A stretch of 64,000 bases of DNA from ZC4RG30 sp039932715 (GTDB lineage Bacteria > Pseudomonadota > Gammaproteobacteria > Steroidobacterales > Steroidobacteraceae). Location: NCBI GenBank assembly GCA_039932715.1, contig JBDTPN010000015.1:10269-74268 (forward strand). The letters run 5' to 3'. The notes below the pieces were generated by a model. The model was not told the origin of the DNA. It saw only the letters and a program-made list of their open reading frames with translations, and searched no databases. Of this stretch, positions 45,567 to 52,920 are shown piece by piece. Position numbers and translations under genes: made by a program. Every line of letters starts with the position of its first letter. Position 1 is the first letter of the stretch.

Positions 45567-46439
45567 GTGTCCCTGAAAGTCGTTGTTACCGGCGCCGGGG
45601 GGCAGCTGGGTCAGGAACTGGTGCGCACGGCGCCAAAAACGGTGACATTGACCCCGCTTACCAGCCAGGAGTGCGATATCGGTGATGCGGCGGCCGTTTC
45701 CGCCATGGTGGTGCGCGAGCGACCACAGGTCATCATCAACGCTGCGGCCTACACTGCCGTGGACAAGGCAGAGAGCGAAGTCGCGCTGGCCACGCGCGTC
45801 AACGCACGCGGGCCCAGCAACCTTGCCGGCGCCGGCACCGAGTTCCGGCTGATCCATGTTTCTACCGATTTTGTGTTCGACGGCACGCGCGCTCGCCCGT
45901 ATCGGCCGGAGGATGCACCCAATCCGCTATCCGTATATGGCCGCACCAAGCTCGAGGGAGAGGCGCCGGTTCGCTCGCGGGGCGCGAAGGGTCTGGTACT
46001 GCGCACCTCGTGGGTTTATTCAGCAGGCGGCAACAATTTCGTGAAAACCATGCTGCGACTAATGGCGACCCGCCCGGAGCTGCGCGTGGTCGCCGATCAA
46101 ATCGCGGCACCCACCTGGGCGCATGGGCTCGCTGAAGCCCTGTGGCGTGCAGTGGAGCGCCCGCAACTCAGCGGCTTGCATCACTGGCATGACGCTGGCG
46201 TCGCATCCTGGTATGACTTCGCCGTAGCGATTGCCGAAGAGAGTCTGACGCTGGGCCTGTTGCCGCAACCCGTGACGGTTATTCCCATCGAGACCCGCGC
46301 TTACCCGACACCGGCCCGCCGTCCAGCATTCAGCCTTCTCGACTGTACGCAGACCTGGCGTGAATTGGACTTGCTGCCGCCCCACTGGCGCGCCAACCTT
46401 CGGCGCATGCTCATCGAACTCAAGGAAAGCAATGTCTAG
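45567..46439 (+). CDS. rmlD: dTDP-4-dehydrorhamnose reductase
   Basis: This 290-residue short-chain reductase makes dTDP-L-rhamnose. NAD(P)H motif TGAGGQLGQEL at the N-terminus, STDFVFDG, and the catalytic YGRTKLEGE. GTG 45567 (MSLKVVVTGAGG) is preferred over ATG 45537 because it starts at the first strand and has GAGG upstream; the longer frame overlaps rmlC by 20 bases. Confidence 0.95.
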   Translation: MSLKVVVTGAGGQLGQELVRTAPKTVTLTPLTSQECDIGDAAAVSAMVVRERPQVIINAAAYTAVDKAESEVALATRVNARGPSNLAGAGTEFRLIHVSTDFVFDGTRARPYRPEDAPNPLSVYGRTKLEGEAPVRSRGAKGLVLRTSWVYSAGGNNFVKTMLRLMATRPELRVVADQIAAPTWAHGLAEALWRAVERPQLSGLHHWHDAGVASWYDFAVAIAEESLTLGLLPQPVTVIPIETRAYPTPARRPAFSLLDCTQTWRELDLLPPHWRANLRRMLIELKESNV

Positions 46440-47544
46440 GGTCCTCGTCACTGGTGGTGCCGGTTTCATCGGCGCAAATTTCGTTCGCTACCACGCCGAG
46501 ACTCACCCAGCTGATGTTCTCGTGGTCCTGGACGCACTTACTTATGCGGGCAACCTGGCCAGCATCCAGGAGGTGCTCGACGGTCGGCGTCGACACTTCG
46601 TGCGTGGCGATATCGGTGATGAAGACCTGGTCTTCGAACTGCTGCAGCGTCACGACATCGAAACCATCGTGCATTTCGCGGCGGAGTCGCATGTGGACCG
46701 CTCCATCATCGGCCCGGATGCATTCATCGAGACCAACATCGTCGGTACGCACGCGCTGCTCAAGGCGGCGCGCAAGGCATGGTTGGGAGAGCGCAAACGC
46801 GCGGACCACAAGTTTCACCATGTGTCGACCGATGAGGTATTCGGTTCGCTGGGCCCGGATGATCCGGCCTTCACCGAATCCACCGCCTATGCGCCCAATT
46901 CGCCGTATGCGGCCAGCAAGGCGGGGTCCGATATGCTCGTCCGCGCCTACCAGCACACTTACGGTCTGACGACGACCATGACCAACTGCTCCAACAACTA
47001 CGGGCCTTTCCAATTTCCAGAAAAGCTGATCCCGCTGTTCATCATCCGTTGTCTTGAAGGCGGACCGTTGCCCATTTACGGCGATGGCATGAACGTGCGC
47101 GACTGGCTATTCGTCGAGGACCACTGCAGGGGTATCGATGCGGTGCTTGCGAAGGGTCGGGCAGGTGAGACCTACAACATAGGGGGGCGTTGCGAGCTGC
47201 CCAACCTCACGGTCATCGATACCATTGTGAGGGCCGTCGACCTGGCATTCGCGAATGACCGATCGTTGAGCGAGCGGTTCCCGAAGAGTCCGGCTGCGCG
47301 TGGCGCGAGTTGCGCAGAGCTCAAGAGCTACGTCACCGATCGGCCGGGGCACGATCGCCGCTATGCGATTGATCCGCGCAAGATTGAGCGCGAACTCAAA
47401 TTCACTCCGACGCATCAATTCGAACAGGCGCTCGGCGAAACAGTCGCTTGGTATATAGATAATGAGCCGTGGTGGCGGGCTATACAGAACAATGAGTATC
47501 GACAGTGGGTAGAGGCCAACTACGCGCAGCGCCTGACATCCTGA
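46432..47544 (+). CDS. rmlB: dTDP-glucose 4,6-dehydratase
   Basis: This 370-residue extended SDR enzyme has VTGGAGFIGANFV, the STDEVFGSLG segment with catalytic residues and YAASKAGSDMLVRAY. ATG 46432 has AAGGAAA upstream and overlaps rmlD by 8 bases. The order rmlA-C-D-B differs from the enteric rmlB-D-A-C arrangement. Confidence 0.97.
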   Translation: MSRVLVTGGAGFIGANFVRYHAETHPADVLVVLDALTYAGNLASIQEVLDGRRRHFVRGDIGDEDLVFELLQRHDIETIVHFAAESHVDRSIIGPDAFIETNIVGTHALLKAARKAWLGERKRADHKFHHVSTDEVFGSLGPDDPAFTESTAYAPNSPYAASKAGSDMLVRAYQHTYGLTTTMTNCSNNYGPFQFPEKLIPLFIIRCLEGGPLPIYGDGMNVRDWLFVEDHCRGIDAVLAKGRAGETYNIGGRCELPNLTVIDTIVRAVDLAFANDRSLSERFPKSPAARGASCAELKSYVTDRPGHDRRYAIDPRKIERELKFTPTHQFEQALGETVAWYIDNEPWWRAIQNNEYRQWVEANYAQRLTS

Positions 47545-47563
47545 CAAATGGAGTAACTCTGAA

Positions 47564-49534
47564 GTGTTCACCCGTCGTTCCCTGCTGATAGGTAGCGTCG
47601 CAGCTAACCTGCCCCGATTGGCAGGCTGCGCCCCGGGAGCTCCTCCCATTGCCGATGCAGGGCTACCCAGCGCACCCGGTAAAGCCGCACGGTTCCCCAC
47701 TGGTACAACCAGATTCAAGGGCGAAAATATCGGTGGTGGCGACTATTGGGCTGCCCCTGACCTGTTCATCGACCAGATCGATAATGCCGGATGGAGTGTT
47801 ACAGGCAAGTTCACTGATCCGGCCTCTGGCGATGTCTCCCTGCCGACAGGCAATAGCTGGTCTGCGCTACTGCGCGAAACCTCGCCGCGCCGGGCCATGG
47901 CGCATGTGAAGCTCAGGCCTGGCAAGATTCGCGTGTGGTGGACAGGAACCGCCACGGTGGGCGAAGTCAGCGTCTCCGCGCCAGGTTGGGCAAAAGTTGC
48001 CAGCGCCGGCCAGCAGGCGATTGAAATAACGATATCCGCCGAGAACGCTCAGGACGGCGGCCAGTTGTCGTTGCGTTTTGAGAATAACAGCGGCAGTACC
48101 AAGACTCTTATTCAGCCGCATGCCGTCTACGTCGACGATCTGGCGGCCTTTAATGCCGGCGAGATTTTCGACCCGCGCCACCTTGCTAGTTATCCGTCCG
48201 ATATCGGTGTTATTCGCGTGCCGACTACCTGTTTCGTCCATATGACCAATGGCCTGGACAAGAAGCTCAACGCTGAGCTGACGTACGACCAACTTGTTCC
48301 GTCGGCGACAAATCACTTCTGGAAGCACCGCAACTACCAGACGGCGGCGCGATTGGCGAAGCGACTGGGCCCGGATGTGGCCCTGTGGGTAAACGCGAAC
48401 GTATTGATGAACTACGCCGGGTACGTGCAATTGGCGGCGGCAATTGCCGCCACTGGGTTTACCGGCAAGATCATCCTGGAGGGCGGACTGGAATTCTGGA
48501 ACTACGCCTATCCCTATGTGATGCAAAGAGAGAGAGCGCGAGAAGTCATCGGCCCGAAAATCACCGTGGTCGATGGAAATGGCTACCCCAGTTCGCAGGA
48601 AGGCCATATCGACGCCTGTTGCTACGCCGAAAAATCCCGCCAGTTGTGGGAGGCGTTTGCGGAACACTTCCCACAACCGCAACTCATTCGTGTCCTTACC
48701 GGGCAGACTGAATGGTTCGATATCCTGTCGGCTATGTTTGCTTACCGCCGGGACGGGAAGGGGCAGCGGTGCGGTGAGATTTATGATGCCAACTCGATTG
48801 CGGGCTATGCCGGCTGGACCAACCCGGACGAAATGTGGAACGCGGGCGCACAGAACTTCACGCCGGCGCAATGGGACGCGGAAATGGGCAGGCGCCTTAC
48901 GGCGTTGACTGCAAAGATCGACTCGTACAAGGCAGAGGCGAGCAGCAGGCCCTTTTCAAAGAATCCGAACTATCTGATGTACGAAGGTTGGCATCATATT
49001 GCGGTGTATGACACGTTCAATGTCGGCAAGGCATCTGGCGCGGCAGGCCAGGGAACGCTGACGTTCACATCCAGCATCAGCGGTCGCATTGAAACCGGCG
49101 AATTCCTGTATTCGAATGTGGCATGGGATTGGGTGAGCTTATGGGATTCCCCGTGGCCCAACGGGGGCGCCTACGCGAGAGTTGTGGATGCAACGCACGT
49201 GACGTTGCACCCTTCGGCTGCCGACGCTGCGGCAAATACGCGACCGTTGAAATTGAACGCGACGATCAACGACGCGACCTTCACAAACAGTGGCAGAGCC
49301 AAAGCTATTGCGGACTCGGCAATGGCCTGGATTCATTCTTCACACGGTGTCGCCTGGTCGGATCACTGGTGGACCCAGATGAAGACCAGGTTCAACAGTT
49401 ACCGCTGCATATTCGAGCCGAAGCAAGTTGCAACGGGTGCAGATAACATGTGGGGCTTCTTCCCTCCGCCAACCAATGTGCACAGCCCAGATGGCCTCAT
49501 GCTGACCTGGTGGCGCGGTGTGTCTGGTGCCTGA
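47564..49534 (+). CDS. Exported Tat-type lipoprotein, glycosidase-like, function unknown
   Basis: The protein has 656 residues. The N-terminus TRRSLLIGS with a short hydrophobic run and lipobox LAGC (C22) suggests Tat export and lipidation. Residues 45-190 look like a beta-sandwich, and 200-450 look like a (beta/alpha)8 barrel: WVNANVLMNYAGY, then ILEGGLEFWNYAYP with E306/E310, then TGQTEWFD with E383, like the acid/base and nucleophile positions of clan GH-A enzymes. The C-terminus has a GEFLYSNVAWDWV beta domain. I infer a glycan-active enzyme from these motifs and from its place after rmlB, but no family was firmly recognised. Start is GTG 47564. Confidence 0.65.
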   Translation: MFTRRSLLIGSVAANLPRLAGCAPGAPPIADAGLPSAPGKAARFPTGTTRFKGENIGGGDYWAAPDLFIDQIDNAGWSVTGKFTDPASGDVSLPTGNSWSALLRETSPRRAMAHVKLRPGKIRVWWTGTATVGEVSVSAPGWAKVASAGQQAIEITISAENAQDGGQLSLRFENNSGSTKTLIQPHAVYVDDLAAFNAGEIFDPRHLASYPSDIGVIRVPTTCFVHMTNGLDKKLNAELTYDQLVPSATNHFWKHRNYQTAARLAKRLGPDVALWVNANVLMNYAGYVQLAAAIAATGFTGKIILEGGLEFWNYAYPYVMQRERAREVIGPKITVVDGNGYPSSQEGHIDACCYAEKSRQLWEAFAEHFPQPQLIRVLTGQTEWFDILSAMFAYRRDGKGQRCGEIYDANSIAGYAGWTNPDEMWNAGAQNFTPAQWDAEMGRRLTALTAKIDSYKAEASSRPFSKNPNYLMYEGWHHIAVYDTFNVGKASGAAGQGTLTFTSSISGRIETGEFLYSNVAWDWVSLWDSPWPNGGAYARVVDATHVTLHPSAADAAANTRPLKLNATINDATFTNSGRAKAIADSAMAWIHSSHGVAWSDHWWTQMKTRFNSYRCIFEPKQVATGADNMWGFFPPPTNVHSPDGLMLTWWRGVSGA

Positions 49535-49564
49535 AAGTCCTTTCGCGGCATTGGTGAATTGGAA

Positions 49565-51670
49565 ATGGACCGTCAGACACGACGAACGCTAACGGCAACC
49601 TTTCGATCTCGAAGAAAGGACTTGTCGCTGGCCCTGATGGAGTCAACGCAGCTAGTCGAGGCGTTCGCCCTACTTACGCGCCAGTGGCAGGGGCCAGTCG
49701 AAGAATTACTGGAAAGGGAAGTGGCATGCCTGATCGACTATCTGGACGAATACTTCGGACATGACAACGAAGATTTCAGGCATCTCTACATAGGGGAACG
49801 CCTCAAGATTACCTACAGGTCGGGAGCCAGTCTCGCGGAGAGAAATGCGCTGATGACCTCTCTCCTGAAGAATGACAAACGCCTCATCGGGTCAGTCCTG
49901 CGGGGGCTGGTGTCTGTCGATGCCATTGCGCAAGTCGATAATTTCTTTGACGAAGCATTGAGTCTCTTTTCCGGGTTACATTCCAGGGAACTCCGAATTC
50001 TCCTGATCGGGGATTGCCTTTACCTGGATGTCATGGCGTTCCTGACGGGACTAACGGCGGCCGATGGGATTGCGCTGCACCCCCACTACATTACATACCG
50101 GGATATGCGAAAGGTTCTGCAGGAACTCAAAGCATCGAAAGAGCCCCAGTTCGATCTGGTGTTCTTCAGCCCATTTACGTACGACGCGAGTCCGATCTTT
50201 GGGCAGTGCCTCGCAATGTCGTCGGCATTCGACAAAGCTACCACCATGTTTGACAAGCTCGCACCGCTACTGTCTGAAGTCGAGCAGGTGATCGACCATT
50301 TGGCGGCGACGGTCGAGTGCCCCATCTTCATTCACAACACCATCGCAGTGGATCGCAGCGCAGCGGCGAAGCGCGCGCTAAAAGGAGTTAGCACACATTA
50401 TTCACGCCGTCGCGTGTGCCACCTGATCAATACATGGATACGTACATGCATTGCGAAACCAAGAGACGCTCAGCTGGGGAATCTGCATTGCTTTGACGAA
50501 AGGGAGCTGTTGCGCGAATATTCCTGGTACCGGTTGGGCTCAACTTACTACAAACAAATACTTCAACATCCTGCGGTGATGGGAAGTGCCGTAGCCCGTG
50601 GCTATTCTCGAATTTGTGCCGTTGTTGCCATTTACCTCAAGAAGAAGCTGGTCGTATGCGACCTGGACAACACGTTGTGGGAAGGCGTAATCGGCGAAGG
50701 TGCCGTAAGGCATTACATGGATCGCCAAACGATGTTGCGCAGCCTGAAAGAAAAGGGCGTAGTGCTTGCTATCAGTTCCAAGAACGATCCGAAGCGCGTG
50801 CACTGGGACGGTGCCCTGTTAAGTGACAAGGACTTCGTGCATTCGGAAATCAGTTGGGAACCCAAGGTTGAGGCGTTCACGAGGATCGAAAAGCGCCTCA
50901 ACCTGAAAATGAAGGACTTCATCTTTCTGGATGATCGCGAAGATGAGCGAGAACTGGTAGGCAACAGGTATCCACAGGTGTCCGCACTTGATCCGGGAGA
51001 CACGGAGGTGTGGGCGCGCATATCGCTGTGGAACGAGCTGTTGGGCAAAATGCCGACAATCGATCGCACCCGAATGTACCGGGAACGCGCCGCAAGAGAG
51101 GCGCTGTTGGATAGCCTGCACATCGAGGCCACCCCGTCGAATCGCGCAGCTCTATACAGCGGTCTTGGTCTTCGCCTTGAGCTGTCCCGACCCAAGTCCG
51201 GGGATCTGAAGAGACTGGCGGAGTTGATTAGTCGTACAAATCAATTCAACACCTTGGGCAGTCGAACGGGCTCCAGGGAGTTGGACAGGTGGTCTTCGGA
51301 TTCCGCGTACCACCTCCTGCAAGGGAGAGTCGCAGACAAGTTCGGCGATATGGGCATAGTGTGCGCTATCGTTGCGCAAGAAGTGGATCAAGACATTGAT
51401 ATCGCAATCTTTGTCCTGAGCTGCAGGGTATTTGGTTACGGAATCGAGACAGCTGCTCTGAATCACTTCAAGCGTCTTGCTATCAAGAGCGCCAAGCGCG
51501 TTACGGGCCGCATTGTGAATACGCAATTCAACGAGCCGTGCCGCAATGTGTTTGCGGAGAATGGTTTCGAGCTTGTCGATGGGCGGTGGGAATACTCAGG
51601 CAAAGACGATACTAGTGATCCGGATTGGCTGGCGGTAATGTCAACAGAGCAGGCCCCGATTTGGAAGTAA
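49565..51670 (+). CDS. FkbH-like HAD-IIIC / GNAT-domain protein
   Basis: This 701-residue protein has three parts. An N-terminal domain contains an SGNH-like LLIGDCLYLDVMAF. The central HAD-IIIC domain has CDLDNTLWEGVIGE (nucleophile Asp about 366), ISSKNDPK and IFLDDREDER. A C-terminal GNAT-like domain (about 540-690) has ISRTNQFNTLG, DKFGDMGIVCAI and NEPCRNVFAENGFE. FkbH proteins load a glyceryl unit from 1,3-bisphosphoglycerate onto a carrier protein. No free acyl carrier protein gene is nearby; the T domain at 52917-55655 is the only candidate. ATG 49565 was chosen over TTG 49559. Base composition is less GC-rich than the upstream genes. Confidence 0.83.
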   Translation: MDRQTRRTLTATFRSRRKDLSLALMESTQLVEAFALLTRQWQGPVEELLEREVACLIDYLDEYFGHDNEDFRHLYIGERLKITYRSGASLAERNALMTSLLKNDKRLIGSVLRGLVSVDAIAQVDNFFDEALSLFSGLHSRELRILLIGDCLYLDVMAFLTGLTAADGIALHPHYITYRDMRKVLQELKASKEPQFDLVFFSPFTYDASPIFGQCLAMSSAFDKATTMFDKLAPLLSEVEQVIDHLAATVECPIFIHNTIAVDRSAAAKRALKGVSTHYSRRRVCHLINTWIRTCIAKPRDAQLGNLHCFDERELLREYSWYRLGSTYYKQILQHPAVMGSAVARGYSRICAVVAIYLKKKLVVCDLDNTLWEGVIGEGAVRHYMDRQTMLRSLKEKGVVLAISSKNDPKRVHWDGALLSDKDFVHSEISWEPKVEAFTRIEKRLNLKMKDFIFLDDREDERELVGNRYPQVSALDPGDTEVWARISLWNELLGKMPTIDRTRMYRERAAREALLDSLHIEATPSNRAALYSGLGLRLELSRPKSGDLKRLAELISRTNQFNTLGSRTGSRELDRWSSDSAYHLLQGRVADKFGDMGIVCAIVAQEVDQDIDIAIFVLSCRVFGYGIETAALNHFKRLAIKSAKRVTGRIVNTQFNEPCRNVFAENGFELVDGRWEYSGKDDTSDPDWLAVMSTEQAPIWK

Positions 51671-52920
51671 TAATCGTCGCCGAGAATGCTTCGGCCCGAT
51701 TCGGGGGCGAGGCCATTCTTCCCTTGCATTATTTCACGAAACTGAAGAAGCGGGGATTCCCAGTCCTCATGATCGTGCACGAACGTGTCAGAAACGAGCT
51801 TGCTCAAGATTTTCCGGACCTGCTTCATGGCGTACGCTTTGTCAGTGATAGCCTATTGCAAAAATTGTTAAGTCGATTGGGGAGGGGGCTCCCGGCGCGC
51901 GTAAGAGAGTCAACTACCGATTGGATGATCACGGTACTGACGGCTGTTCGGCAGCGCCGCATCGTCAAGAATCTGATCGGGTCCGGATTTGGCGATGTTA
52001 TTCACCAACCCACCCCGGTATCTCCCAAGTTGCCGTCCTTCATGTATGGATTCGGCAAGCCGGTCGTTATCGGTCCCATGAACGGCGGGATGGAGTATCC
52101 GCCGGCTTTCAAGTTGCATGAATCCTTCCCCACGCGCCTGTTCGTGCGTTTCGGACGTGCTGCGGCTAATGCCGTGAATTTTCTGATTCCTGGCAAACGT
52201 CAAGCTGCCTTGCTGTTGTGCGCAAATGAGCGCACTGAAGCAGCGCTACCCAAGGGCGCGAGCAGGAACAGGAAACAATTGGTTGAGAACGGGGTCGATA
52301 TGGCGCTCTGGTCAGGAGATTCAGCGCCCGGTTCTATTCCGACCCGGACACCGGTTCCGACGTTCCTGTTCATGGGCAGGCTCGTGGGGTGGAAGTCCGT
52401 GGATATTCTGATTGAGGCATTGGCTCGGGTTGTGCGTCAAACGCCAGTTGAGCTGAAGATAGTGGGAGCGGGACCCGAGATGGCACGGCTGCAGACTCTC
52501 GCGACATCCTTGAAAGTCGCCCAATATGTAGAATTTCTCGGGTTCCTTCCACAAAGTGAATGTGTGAAGCACGTGCGTACGGCTCGTGCGCTCGTACTGC
52601 CGAGCCTCTATGAATGTGGAGGAGCCGTAGTACTGGAGGCAATGTGTGCTTCCCGGCCCGTTATCGCCAGCGACTGGGGGGGTCCTAGAGACTATCTCGA
52701 CACGAGCAGCGGGTTTCTGGTCGTTCCAGAGTCGAGGGAATACATGATTGAAGCGTTCGCGAGCAAGATGCTGCTACTTGCGCTGGATGCTGACCTTGCA
52801 AATCAGATGGGTTCGGCAGCGCGGTTGCGTGCGCAGATGTTCTTCACCTGGGAGTCGAAGATAGATTCTATTGTCGAGTGTTATGAATCCGTTGTCGCAA
52901 GCGTTACCAAGAACTTTTAA
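51661..52920 (+). CDS. Glycosyltransferase family 4 protein
   Basis: This 419-residue GT-B fold enzyme has a C-terminal Glycos_transf_1 domain with FLFMGRLVGWKSVDILIEAL and the E-x7-E donor site in LPSLYECGGAVVLEAMCASR. The N-terminal VIIVAENASARFGGEA is the first Rossmann strand. It overlaps the FkbH-like gene; TTG 51661 starts at the first strand, and TTG 51625 is an alternative. It likely adds a sugar to the repeat unit; donor unknown. Confidence 0.85.
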   Translation: MEVIIVAENASARFGGEAILPLHYFTKLKKRGFPVLMIVHERVRNELAQDFPDLLHGVRFVSDSLLQKLLSRLGRGLPARVRESTTDWMITVLTAVRQRRIVKNLIGSGFGDVIHQPTPVSPKLPSFMYGFGKPVVIGPMNGGMEYPPAFKLHESFPTRLFVRFGRAAANAVNFLIPGKRQAALLLCANERTEAALPKGASRNRKQLVENGVDMALWSGDSAPGSIPTRTPVPTFLFMGRLVGWKSVDILIEALARVVRQTPVELKIVGAGPEMARLQTLATSLKVAQYVEFLGFLPQSECVKHVRTARALVLPSLYECGGAVVLEAMCASRPVIASDWGGPRDYLDTSSGFLVVPESREYMIEAFASKMLLLALDADLANQMGSAARLRAQMFFTWESKIDSIVECYESVVASVTKNF

